From assembly GCA_026874595.1 (NCBI GenBank), contig CM049316.1, positions 22,033,839 to 22,097,838 on the forward strand: DNA of 64,000 nucleotides. The letters are read 5' to 3'. Below, one piece after another: positions 47,339-59,530 of the stretch. The notes under the pieces were generated by a model. It saw nothing but the letters and a program-made list of their open reading frames with translations. It was not told the origin of the DNA and ran no database searches. Position numbers and translations under genes: made by a program. The stretch's first letter is position 1. Every line of letters starts with the position of its first letter. This stretch comes from Sipunculus nudus (lineage: Eukaryota > Annelida > Sipuncula > Golfingiida > Sipunculidae).

Positions 47339-47422
47339 ATAAGGCACATTATAATTTATTTTTATGTTATAAATAAATTATTTACTGTTTACTTGTTTGT
47401 TGTGACGTAGATTTGCTGAAAT
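47339..47422 (+). repeat. Split direct repeat B2
   Basis: Second copy of B1 and the right end of the element; the flank begins CCTATATGACC. Confidence 0.93.
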
Positions 47423-48584
47423 CCTATATGACCTTTCAGGAACTGATTAAGAAGCAAGATTGTGAATATATATTTATAATATGTTTGATCTCAAGCATAT
47501 AAAAATCAAAAACTAAAAGAGACATGGGGAAAAAGTAGCGGCACAAGTCGTAATCATATCCGTTGATGTTTGAACGATGGTATTTTTGTCCATAAAAGTC
47601 TTTTCCGGCTTTTCCCTCTGCGTGATACGTTTCCTCTCACAGTAATTTCCACGGGAAGCTGTCATCTTAATGACAAAGAAAATCCTAGATGGTCAGATGT
47701 CATAGGGTTTTATGTTCTCATAAAGAAAATGTCTCAAATGGTATGGCTGAGAGCAGTTGACGTTTTATACATTTAGGAAACCGCAAGGACGGCAGTGCCA
47801 TATGGGATTTCCATTGAAACTCTTATTCTGAGCACACGCCAGACGCAATACTTAAAGGTCAGGGCTCATACACACTTAATAGCCAGAAGTTAGGCAGTCG
47901 CCCTTTTGTACACTTCAAGTGTCCAAAAGTTTGAACTATCTCTCTTTTATCTGGTGATCTATAAAATCACTCTAGTGCATCTTGTTTCGTATTTTACACG
48001 TTGGACATGCATGATAATACGTGATAATACATGAAACCCATTTTGTGTGATCAGAAATTCTTTTTTAGTTATTATTAACGGCAGGTGTTTTGTAAGAAGA
48101 CCCTGAAAATCACACACAGTTCCTTTACACAATGTATCTCCAGTTGCTGATCTGATGAAAACATTGATCATGTCAAAGTACAGACATGGCGGAATAAGGT
48201 TAAGTATATGACGCTTAACCGTTAGACTTGCACCATTCGCCTTAGAATATAACATCGGAATCTAACAGCTTAACCTGGGGGGAAAAATCTGTCCAAAATT
48301 CGAAATAAATATTGTATAAACTAAGATTTGGACTTAACTGAAGAAACAAAGATTTTGGAGATGGCGGGTCCCATTGAATATCTTTGTAAAAAACGTGGAT
48401 TTTTATGTATGGCTGAAACAAGCCCGAATATTACACACAAACTGAAAGGAAGGAGTCAGGATACATCCGGGAATATCACGACAAGATCCGCTCTAATCCA
48501 GTGACTATAAGATTATTTCTGGGACTATATATACACACCCAGGGATAAATTATTACATATCAAACTTATCATTGTAGCCGACAT

Positions 48585-48870
48585 CCCCGTTCGTGTGTTT
48601 ATGTGTGTGTATGTGTATTTCTCACAACATAACTCGCACAATCATGAACGCAATCTCATGATATTCCCAGGGGATTTTGGGAATGGACAAATGACGAACT
48701 AACTCGATCTTGGTGTGAATCCGGCATATGGATCAACATTGATCCAGGAAAGTCTTCAAGGAATAATCACAATTCTTCGGTCACTCATGCATGACTGAAC
48801 CTGGGAATTGGGCCGAAAAAGTGAATGGCGGAAGCTTGCATTTTTTTTTACAATGCAAATTTCTAGTTTT
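48585..48870 (+). repeat. Dispersed ~280-bp repeat family copy
   Basis: CGTTCGTGTGTTTATGTGTG, ATCATGAACGCAATCTCATG, GATCTTGGTGTGAATCCGGC and GGAATAATCACAATTC match the copy at 27588 in order. Confidence 0.7.
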
Positions 48871-49462
48871 ATTTACATTCAACAGAGTGTGCCAACAATA
48901 AGCTATCAACCACTCCTGTAAGGAAGGAAAATGTAAACAAAACTGCATCAACATCTCCACCAATATATTTAATACAAACATACAGAAAACAGACAAAGAG
49001 ACGAAGGTACAAACAGATATGGATCAGACCATACTGTCCTTGGAATCCTTTTCTTTGGCTTAACACCACACAGGCTATTTGATGTTAATCGACATTTGAC
49101 ATTCATTTAATGTTATGTATGTGTTAAGCGACGCTGATATAGCATTTGAGGTGTGAGTGGTCTACAATAACATTGTCTGATGGTAACTGCACTGCCCTGT
49201 GGGTACATGTGTATATAGATGACGACCGACCACATACTAACGATCTAACGATCGAGAACTTAATTATTTGAAGGCCACGGCGAGATCAGAAGTTATACTC
49301 GACAAATAACTGATAAAATAGAAATCACAAAGCATAAAACAGCAGTCTAATATTTCCTTAAATAGCTAATACATTTACTGACCAATCCCTAAAAGCTTGA
49401 ACATTTAATCGGAAAGCACATGTCCAACTGTCTTCTCCAGTTACCAGAAAGCCTGGGTGTAA

Positions 49463-49516
49463 AATAAGACACTAACTGACTCTCATCTGAAGATTAGAGT
49501 AAGTTAGTGTCTTATT
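49463..49516. other. Hairpin with 21-nt arms
   Basis: Left arm AATAAGACACTAACTGACTCT and right arm AGAGTAAGTTAGTGTCTTATT pair with a single mismatch around a 12-nt loop. The flanks do not extend the stem. It is shorter than typical animal microRNA precursors and may be a relic of a small inverted-repeat element. Confidence 0.7.
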
Positions 49517-51118
49517 CTCCCTAAATGAATTAAGAATCGTAGTGTAATATCATATGCTGCAGATTAAAAATACATAAAGTGAACCTCCGAATTATGGATA
49601 CTGACGGGACAGGACATTTTGCCTGCAATTAAGAGATGTCCTTAGTAAGGAGGTTATAGCTTTTAGGAGCTACCTTCAAGGGACTGCCTGTAAGTGCCCG
49701 TTAATATGAGGTACTCATATTACAGAGGTGCCCAAGGTGAACTGTAAATGTTCATAAAATTAACTTGGTGTAGATTATCGAAATTAGAGTGCTCATTTTG
49801 GAATTTCTTAACCTTTGGCTAGTCCCAGGAATTAAATGTAAATATTGTCACGAGTACCTGTGGTATCAAGCAGAATAGCTGAGTCTATCGTGAAGGATCA
49901 ATATCATTCGTATTAATACATATATAATCAGAACAGAATGATATATTTACAAGTAATCATCTCTACTGATAGAAGCTGGGCGACGAGCCTGTGTTAATTA
50001 CGAATGTAGCGTGATAGGTCTCGTTCGACGAATTTTTAAAATAATTAAAATAATTAAAATTATTGATATTTTATTAATTTAGAATGAGTTTTTTATTCAT
50101 GTATTAAATTATACAAATTAGCTATGATCTGGTCTGGATTCAAAGGAGACCTGTAAAATACATTTATATGACATCTTTTGCCGAGAGTTTGTCCTTTTTA
50201 CTTACAGAGATGTATGCCATTCTCATCAAGACATTTTATCAATACCGTCTTAATCAGATCAGCTACTGTTTCTTAGCCCTGCTGTCTTACAGTAAAAACA
50301 TCCTCCACCCTACGTCATATACAGTGCTCGGGGAATAAGGAATAATCGAACGAGTACTGCCTCCATCGTCTTATATAGCCGTATAGAAAAAAAAAGAAAA
50401 TCTAAATCGATTCATATGGCGTGAACGAGAAGCCAGCAGGCAGTAAACAGACAGTGATAAATGACGCAACGTCTGTTCCGAGGGGACCATAAAAAATTAG
50501 TGTGACCACGTGTAACTATTATTAGAGGACACCAAACGTTACGACAGGGTCAGCACCTTTACCATGTTATCCTAAACATGTCACGATCAGAGTCAGGGTC
50601 CTTGGCCTTCATATAGTTATCCCCCTCCCTTCTTACAAATTTAAAAACAAAATAAAATAGCATACGATAATACATATATTGCCTGCTTGAAAGCCGCTGC
50701 AGCATCTAAAGTGACATGGCATATCGATCTTTCCAACGTCTTTATCAGGGGAACATAACGGAAACGCTCTTTAAGGTCAAAACCAGCATGTACGGGGCAG
50801 ACTTGTTGAAGGGAGAACCATCTATCAAAAGTGCTCATAATTACTAATATAGGTTGATGCCCTCTGAGAAATCACGATTTTTAATTATTTTTTTACAGCT
50901 ATAACAATTACATGGCTGTCGTACTAGACGCTCGGTTAAAATATGACAGGCTTGATGGCCACTCAATCATGTCTGCAGTATAGAACTCTCCTAAGCGACT
51001 GCAGGTGGAGACAACTTGTGTTTATATATGTTGTGATATATAGCCAGAGCCGATTTGACTCGGTCATTGCCTTTGGGGCTGTAACATTCGTCTACATGGT
51101 ACTCTTGAAAAAAGTTTT

Positions 51119-51262
51119 CAAATGGGCGATCGTTTAGATGATTTGATGTTCATATAACTGTTCAAATGGGCGGTCGTTTAGATGATTTGATGTTCATGTA
51201 ACTGTTCAAATGAGCGGTCGTTTAGATGATTTGATGTTCATGTAACTGTTCAAATGGGCCGT
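51119..51262 (+). repeat. 44-bp minisatellite, about 3.3 copies
   Basis: CAAATG(G/A)GCG(A/G)TCGTTTAGATGA units start at 51119, 51163, 51207 and 51251, an exact 44-bp period with few substitutions. Confidence 0.92.
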
Positions 51263-52200
51263 TAGTTAAAGAATCCTTGACTGCTACACGAGAATTTAAT
51301 AATATATGAGGAACAGGAAACAATGCCTTGGTATAAAATCAGTACAAACAACACTTTAAAACTTGATATAAGTCCGTTTATGTAAAAGAAATGTACATAA
51401 AGAAATATTGACATATACCTTAAAATCGAAAATTTTTAAATCGGTACTAATATGACTGAAATATATCGGTTGTCCTGATTATATGCCTGAGAGTACTGAA
51501 ATTTTTAATTAAGACAGCGTTAAACCTAAACAAAATTCAAACCCTTCCATCTACACCCATCCAGGCTATCGCTGACGACTCGGGCCCTCAGCCGTAACGA
51601 CAGGAGCACCTCGATCTCGTGTCATTGCCAACACGCGATTGTTTAACCAAGTGGGTATACTTATTACATTTATTGCATTCTGCTAACATCTCATTAGGAA
51701 AAATCGTTAGATGGGAGGACAGGTTAAAGAGAGTATAATAAGTATTCATATACAGTAGGTGAGAAGCCATGCGCACGGTTGAATATTTAAACATATAAGC
51801 CAGGTGGGGCCATTCGTTCAGGTCTTGGTCGTCAAGGTCCTATGTGACTCTGTGATCCATAAAGGAATGCTCATTGGGCGGAAACGCCTTTGGGCTGGGT
51901 CGTTGGGCAGAGTAAGTTTCTGGTCCCCTTCTCACATGAGGGTGCCGGCTGTACACACATCCTCATGAGGACATATCAACGTGACCGTCAGTGAATCTGT
52001 ATTAGAAGATTACAGGTAAAGGTATCAGGAGACGTACTTTATTTGATTTCAGGATGATATTTGAAGCATATGCAGTCCTGCAGAAAGTAGACATTTGTAT
52101 ACTCATCTGCTTCGCCATGAGATTTAAGCAAATTCTGCTATCTCTGATCTTCTTTGCTGATTTTTAAACAAGGACTTCTCGAGGGAAATGTTTACAGGAC
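51263..52200. other. Intergenic; nothing recognised
   Basis: AT-rich sequence with short ORFs only. Confidence 0.5.
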
Positions 52201-53232
52201 CACCGGTGCAAAGACTTCAGATTACCCTCTCTTTTAGGTCCCCCCCCCCCCCGGTAATCTGAAATCGATTCAGATTACCCCCGGGGGTAGCCTGAACCTG
52301 AATTCAGGTTACCCCTTACTGTTCAGATTACCTCCCTCGCTGATCAAGCTAATTTCATTACTTTTTTGTGAAAGTAGGAGCTCAGCGCTCCTGATATATT
52401 TATTAAAACTTTCGCTGCCTATGACGAGTATACTCGTCATATTTTCTGATTCCCCCAGTACCTATGACGAGTATACTCGTCATGTATTTATCAGCATATT
52501 TCAGTGAGAAATATCTTAATTGTATCAATAAACTCTTCACAGATTAACAACATTCTCAGCTGGCTGGTGATATAACGGTCAGCTCCGTCGGGCAAGTGTA
52601 TCTTATGGATCTCCTCACTTGATCCGGTTTTGGCATCCCTATCTTGATTTGTATACTTTTTATATGATTTATTAACGCCCGTCTTATAGACGGATGGTAT
52701 TATAGTACTGGCATATTTGATGGTCCGTCCAATATCAACTGGACGATAACCTGGAAGATATAGCTGCAGTATGCATATATGTCAGTTGCCGTATTTCGTG
52801 ATCACAACAGGTAACACTTATATCATGGATGTAATTGTTATATCAGTTAATGTGCAAGACTACATGTTTCATTTATAATTGTGTATTTATAATCTAACCG
52901 GATAGAGAATTGTTTTACATTTTGTACTGCAGGGATAATGACAATTTAATAATAATCATTATCATCGTTAATTTTACTATTGTTATTATTATAAAAAGTA
53001 GTAGTAATAGTAGTTGTTGTTGCTATTGTTGTCAGGTTACTTAAGTTAATGTATAAGATAAGAATCTAAATAATCATAAGTAAACATTTTTTGGGGGGGA
53101 GGGGGTTATCTGAAATTGGGGAGGGTAATCTGAAATCGTTTTCCGAATACCCCCGGGGGTAACCTGGAATCGATTCCAGATTACCCACCGGTGATCTGTA
53201 AGGGGGGGTAATTTGAAATCGCTGCACTGGTG
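52201..53232. mobile_element. Fold-back element with GGTAATCTGA palindromes
   Basis: The ends CACCGGTGCAAAGACTTCAG and (inverted) CACCAGTGCAGCGATTTCAA agree at 22 of 27 bases through ATTACCC. Both end regions hold several hairpin units of the form GGTAATCTGAAATCGATTCAG-ATTACC (52253-52280; 53155-53187; related ones at 52281-52315 and 53118-53150). The ~1 kb between has no transposase frame. I see no clear target duplication. It is likely a non-autonomous DNA element of unassigned superfamily. Confidence 0.6.
52421..52482. repeat. Two identical 20-bp perfect palindromes
   Basis: ATGACGAGTATACTCGTCAT occurs at 52421-52440 and again at 52463-52482, both preceded by CCT. It lies inside the fold-back element. 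Confidence 0.95.
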
Positions 53233-55005
53233 TCATGTAGTTGTGCGGGGCCATTAGTGTGGGGAGACTGATATGTATGCGTTCTGCTCCTTCTTGCATG
53301 CACAGGTATTTGTGAAGTGATGGCAACAACCATATTAAAGATGTTAAATATACCTAATATATTTCTTAATAGCACGCAGATTTAGATATGATGGTGTTTA
53401 TACATATAAAGCTATTAAGAGTGGCTTGTTTAAGGTATTTGTACAACCGTCGCCTAAAAAATTTCGATTGGTGCCACATTTCAGCTTAACTGCTCTGGTT
53501 TTTGTCAGGGTAGATTTAAGTGCGAAAAGTTTTGCAATTGTGACATCATGTTTTAAACACTACTCTTGCGATGAACATTTGTAAATCTGTGCTCCGAGAA
53601 TGGGGGTAGTGGTCATGAAAAAACTTCTATAGCTTTATCGTATTCTAACGATCTGATGTCCTTATTTATTGATCAAGTCAGATTTTTTAGTTTCTGAAGA
53701 CAGGTGCCGACACTGATATATTTTTTTTCTATTTATTTTACACATTTTCCCACTTTGTGAAAATGCAAATTACATAAATGGCATCTGTTTCTTAACTGTT
53801 GTTTCATATAATGAACTGAAACTTCATGTGTTTATTAGTCATGACTAGGTACGGCCCCGATTGAAGATGTGCCCTATAGTAATTATCCTGTCCGTTCGTG
53901 TCTGTTTCTGTCCGTCTGTCCGTTCACTTATTAGACATAGTGAATGTTAGGCTTAAATGTCATGCTGGGTAACTTGTTTTACAAGCAACACAACCTTTTT
54001 CGTGAAAAATAAATAGAAAAAGGTATTTCGGTCATGGGACGGCTAAGGCTGATGGAGCTAGTGATTTCGAATCTCTGCCGAGTTTTTCCACGGTCAGTCT
54101 CCAGCCAGAGTGAGCGCTCTGCAGGATAAATGGGAAGGTCGATCCCAACGGCCGTGTTTCACCCACAAACGAGTGCGCCTTTCTTAGGTTCCTCGGTGGT
54201 ATGACCCAGGAATAGGGAAGATTACACACCCAGGGCCCGCAGATGCAGTAGTCCCCGGGCCTAGCTAACATCAGGATATAAAATTAAATAAAGCGTCACG
54301 TAGTCTGAAACCGGAATGACATTCTGCTGATGACCATATACTTACTCAAGCTAGCATTAAACATATTGAGTTTACCCCAACCAAAAAAAATTATATAAAT
54401 AAACTTTATTTTATGTTTATACATCTTGGATAAATTTTAAAATTCCAGGCTGATACATAGTTAAATTCCTCATATATGTACAAGTTTCCCCAAAAACAGA
54501 TCAAAAGATGGATACGAGATGAAATTGATTGTGGATGGCCCAAGCAGTTTTGTATACAAAATAAACCAATCCATGATCTAGGACATGCAAATTTTAGGTA
54601 AATACATCAAACCACTCCTTGGAAAAAGGCAATATATTCTACCACAAAAGTAGGTGTCGTCACTTGTCTGATCTATGGTGGATCTACGCTATGTGAAACA
54701 ATTATAGGTGGCGCCACCATGCTTGTGTACAAGATGGAGGTTCAAAATTTGTGGATATGTGGAATTTTAGGCTTATATATTAGACCAGTCCTGAGATAAC
54801 GTATTCTACAAATACTTGATTGCAGGTGGTACCGCTGGTCTTGTGGTGCTACTAGTCTTTTAATTGCTGCACAGCATTTAAATCATACTCTATACTACAT
54901 TATACTCATCATAGAATTTCCCTCACAACGATTTTGAAGCATAATATTAAATATTATTTACAAGAGATTTCACCAGTGTGCTTCACAAAATTCATTGCTT
55001 TTTAG
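53233..55005. other. Upstream region of the MFS gene
   Basis: No coding exon recognised. It contains a dispersed repeat at 54020-54290 and stretches of AT-rich sequence. An acceptor TTTTTAG at 55005 precedes the first coding exon, so a 5' UTR exon probably lies somewhere here but was not identified. Confidence 0.5.
54020..54290 (+). repeat. Dispersed repeat, plus-strand copy
   Basis: GGAAGGTCGATCCCAACGGCCG, TCACCCACAAACGAGTGCG, TCGGTGGTATGACCCA, AGGGCCCGCAGATGCAGTAG and ACATCAGGATATAA occur in order. The same order is found on the minus strand at 60258-60445. Confidence 0.7.
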
Positions 55006-55036
55006 GTACAGAAGACAGTTTACACAAGGGATAAAA

Positions 55037-58000
55037 ATGTCAACGACGGTCGCAAAAAATGGCGGGCCTGAGAAGCCGAAAATGGTGGGACCCAGGGGCG
55101 GCAAAAAACGACGGCAAATCCTGGCTATTTATGCTGCGATTACCATCAGTGAAATTGCCGTCTCCATGTATATATCTTTAATGCCGGTAGGTGGCGCCAT
55201 AGTTGAGGTCACGAGATCGTGACAATATTATTTATATAGCAATTTTTTATTGTCTCAACAATAAAATATAATCATTAGCTAAACCTCCATAACGGTTTTA
55301 GCAGAAAATATGACCTTCATTAACTTCAAGTACTGGAGTTATCTTTTTAGGCCATCTGTACTTGAACTTAGAGTAAAGTAAAAAACAAAAACGAACAAGT
55401 TAAACCATTTATAAGACTGGAGTATATATTCACGGCAATTTGCACCCATGAACATAAGCAGTAAGTCTGGTCCCCCAAGCCATTCTCTTATTCAATTTGC
55501 AGTGACTTCTGATAAGTCGTACATTTCAAATTGACTGAAAACAGTTTGTAATTGATATAATTATTATATCGCCTCCTCCGGGGAAAACATGTTGCTTTCA
55601 GTCACGTGGTCTGTCGGCTGGTTATCGTTTAAGCCCCGTCACACAGGATGGCGACCTCACCGCGACATAAAGGTTAGAGGGACGTATCCTAGCCCTATAT
55701 ATTATCATATAAGGTGCACATGTTGGATGCACTGGAAAAGATTTTTCTATCAAGTGTTTGGCATCATGTTATACATCAAACTCAAGATCAACACCTTAAA
55801 TTTTATCTTATTCAAGAAAAACAGGGGGTTTAGGCCAAAGAAATAAAAGGTATGGTTCTCAGGCACCGCCCGCATCAATTTTAACCCCCGCCCCCCGCAT
55901 CAAAATTTTTCATTTTGAGTTTTATCTTTCAAGAAGATATATAATACAATTTATGTAGTGCTTTTACCTGTTTAGCAAAAAAAATTGTTATTTTCATGCT
56001 TTTCCCTGATCATATGACATTTTTATCGAAACATTAAAAAAAGGTCAAAAATAAAATACCCCCCACCCGCACTGATTTCTGAAAAAAAGTGCCTGAGAAC
56101 CACACCTTTATTTTTTTTTTTTTTTTTTTGGCCTTAGTTTCTCGTTTTTCCGCTAGAGACCAGCTTCTGAGTTTACTATAGTGCTCCACAGATGTCGCCA
56201 CCTGCCGAACCATGCCTGCACCACCAGCACTGACACATTCAGTCTCCTCAAACAGCACAACAAATTATGACTACCTCTGAGAAAAAAAATTATTAAAAGT
56301 CTCCTGTCTCCCCCATCTGGAACCAATATATTTTTCCTCATACATTCAATGCTTAACATTCTCTGCTGCCCTAAAATATTTAATGACTGCTCACTTTTGA
56401 CGCCACAAAATGGGCCGATCTTGACCGGACCTGGAAATAAGTCCCTCTAACCTAAAAAAATTCGTCAGGTCGCCGTTGGTCGCCGCGTGGTGTTTTTGAG
56501 GTGCTTTAGGGAGTTGTTCTGCCGTGGTATGAGCGTCCTGTTGACGCATGGGAAAGCAACAGCTGTGTGAAAACGCCACAGAGCGCCCTGAGGTCGCTGA
56601 AATTTGGCAAAAATGATCATTTCAGTTAACCATAAGAGCGCAGCATGGTTTTCCACTGCAGTCACACAGTGGTAGTTTATTACTATTATTATTTGCGACC
56701 ATAATGCGGCGACCTAGCCCTTTAGCTTCCGTGCTCTCTCCCCACGCTTCGTTTCCCTCTGATGACAGAGAGTCCTAGTAATAGGTGTAAGGAAACTAGA
56801 GATATTCCAGTGGACATTAAAACTATAGTGTTCCGGCTAAAAAAGTGTCAGCTATAAGCATACAAACAAATTATAACATGTAATCATATGGTAGCATAAC
56901 ATACCACTTTTACATCGTTTTGTCCGATAAATAATTGAATCGGGGAGGTCTCCGTCTTAAGCGGTAAAAACAAACATGACTGGCCGGGATTTCCCCGGAT
57001 TTCCCCCTACATAAAACGTCATATATATATCCGTCACCAACCTCCAGCGCAGAGTTAAGGTATGTTGTGTTTATTCTTGACATTCATGATAAATTTTCTG
57101 TATGGAGAATGATGCGTCACACGCGCCACCTGGTGGCTCATGGAAGCTAACTATAAAGTGAGTATATGGTTTAGGCACTAAAGTAAGAATTTCAGCGAAA
57201 TTTCTTGTTTATTCGAATATATTAACTCCCCCACCCCCCCCCCCCCCCCCCCGAACGCATAAGTTTCCCAGTCATACACACAATATTCGATTTTATACAA
57301 TTGTTGTCGGGTACTGATTTATGTTCTTGGGTTTTCTTGAAGCTTTTTATGCGGCAGGTATCCGTAGAGCTGGAATCCTACGCCTCAAAATTTGCAGTTA
57401 TCAGCGACCTGGCTGTTTGTGCACGTCGCCGTGGTCACAGTGAGATCGTGATCGTATATATGTAAATTCTAAAAAAAACTATTGTAGATAATACTATAAA
57501 TTGATTCATATGTAATTTTCCTCTTGCAGTATTCATTCAAGTTACATGGGGTGGCCAACACGACAATTGGACGGGTGCAGAGTGCATACGCCTTTTTACA
57601 AATGCTGACTAGTCCTGTCATGGGTTACATGGCGGATGTATTTGGGGCCAGAACCGTTTTGCTCATAAACGCTGCATCATCCGCCTCTGCGCATGCGCTG
57701 ATGGGCGTCTCGACAGGGTTAGCGATGCTGGTCTTGTCTCGTCTGGCATCTTTATTCCACTCAATGAATCAATGTATGTAAAATATGTTATGGTTTTATT
57801 ATATTTATTCCACTCAATGACCCAATGTAGTAAATTATATCTCACGTTTTATTGTTTGTTTGATATTCATAAATCACCGGCAAACTGTTAAAGTATATAG
57901 CCTATAAGGAGCTGTTGTAAATATGCAGATATGTAGATAATTTTGTTACATGTTAGTTTTCGTAAAGTTACAATTAATATGTTTGAACTAGAAATTATAT

Positions 58001-59476
58001 GGTATTGTCAGAAATTCAGCATTTTTCTTTCAAAATTTTCCTCGATCTAGATGGATTATTTATTTATTTGTTTCTTGTATCATTGCCGAGATATCCTGAA
58101 AGTTTCATCGAAATCCGTTCATAACATTTGAGTTTTTATTGCTAATAGATAGACAGACGAGCAACAAACCAACGCCACAAAGAAACATAATCCCCGCTTG
58201 GCGGAGGTAGTTATGTTTGTTTGTATATGCTTTGTACTCATATCAGATGACCTCTTTCGTTGTACGTTTTAGATATGTTATTAGCTTGCTTATACAATTT
58301 ATGGTATCAATATTGGAAACGTATCAATAATGTTGATACATATTATTATGTATAACAACGATATTGTTATATCGTGTGATTACTAGGTAGTGTGCTCTTG
58401 ATAATGTTACATGTTATAATAGTTACTCTCTCGTGCGCACGCAATATTTTACCCTTTGATGTTTAGATTTAATTATCCCGATAGAGGGGTCGTTTTTTAC
58501 TAATGGAAATATTTAAAACTAAATATAATGATGCAGAATTTTACAAAATGAGGGATATCTATAGGAGCCGTTCTCAGAGGAGTCGTAGTTGACTTCTGTA
58601 GAGAAAAGGGTGTAAAAGTGTTGTGGCCATGGAGCTAGATTATCTCCATGTTGTGACTTCAATCGTAAATCTTTAAAGCATGTTTGTATACTTCTGATGT
58701 AGATTAGAACAATTCATATAAATTATGAAACAATTCAAAATTGTTTTTCAGTATTATTATTTAATGATTCATAACTAACTATTAAATTGCCATTACTTTC
58801 TTTCTCTTCTTCAGCTGGCCAGACGACTTTTGCGAGTTTAACGGATAAAAAAGACAGGCCCGTGGTACTCGGTCGTGTACAGATCGCAACCAGTATCGGC
58901 CTCGTTTTCGGTCCACCTCTCGGGGGACTGATGGCAACGCATCTTGGGTAATGCAACATAATTAATGAAACACACACGCGAGTCACATGAACATGTGGAG
59001 ATTTGCGTCAGTTCCTGCTGTATCTTAGGTTAATCTTATATGCCCCAAACATTATTTAATTACTTGAGAAATATTAGTTTAAGTCCATGGTTATCACCAC
59101 AAAGAGGGGCTTATTAAGTTGTTTCTTGTTAAATCAGAATGGCACTCTGCAAGCGCGTATCTCCGCAACGATCGTAACGGCCTCACTCTTTATTCGGTTA
59201 CACATGAACTTTAATGGGACCTTCCCCGCCCCATGTCCATCCCTTAATAACCATCAGACAGACATTCGCAAAAACAGCCTAGTTGGCATAATTAATAACA
59301 AATTTTCTCTTATAGAGTCAGTATACATGCCGAAAATATATATTTGCGGTAACGGTGGTAAAATTGTTCATTTTAGGATCTTTATGTACTTTTCAGTTTA
59401 ACCCTAAATATTTCCTAGTAATTGTGATTCTATACTACAGTATAAATTGAATAGTTCTCCTAAAAGTGGACAATAA

Positions 59477-59530
<54 letters not shown>

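Larger units (their letters stand above)
43173..47422 (+). mobile_element. DIRS-order retrotransposon with split direct repeats (PAT/Ngaro-type arrangement)
   Basis: The order is A1 (43173-43277), gag-like frame, RT-RNase H frame, tyrosine recombinase, B1 (47060-47143), A2 (47144-47248), unique spacer, B2 (47339-47422). A1 and A2 are 105 bp and I count one difference; B1 and B2 are 84 bp and I see none. This A1-B1-A2-B2 layout, with a tyrosine recombinase in place of an integrase, defines PAT/Ngaro-type DIRS elements, which insert through a circular intermediate without target duplication. No target duplication is visible here. The total is 4,250 bp. All three frames are interrupted, so this copy is probably not autonomous. 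Confidence 0.9.
47423..51118. other. Intergenic; no gene supported
   Basis: ORFs are short and unrecognised, including a 98-codon minus-strand frame at 47959-48255. A copy of the ~280-bp dispersed repeat lies at 48585-48870 and a near-perfect hairpin at 49463-49516. Confidence 0.5.

Noticed and set aside
57020-57064. TATA-like run plus AAG/GTATGT as an alternative promoter of the MFS gene
   Set aside because: The TA run is a short simple repeat, and no coding exon with an ATG would result from splicing to 57530, so support is too thin.
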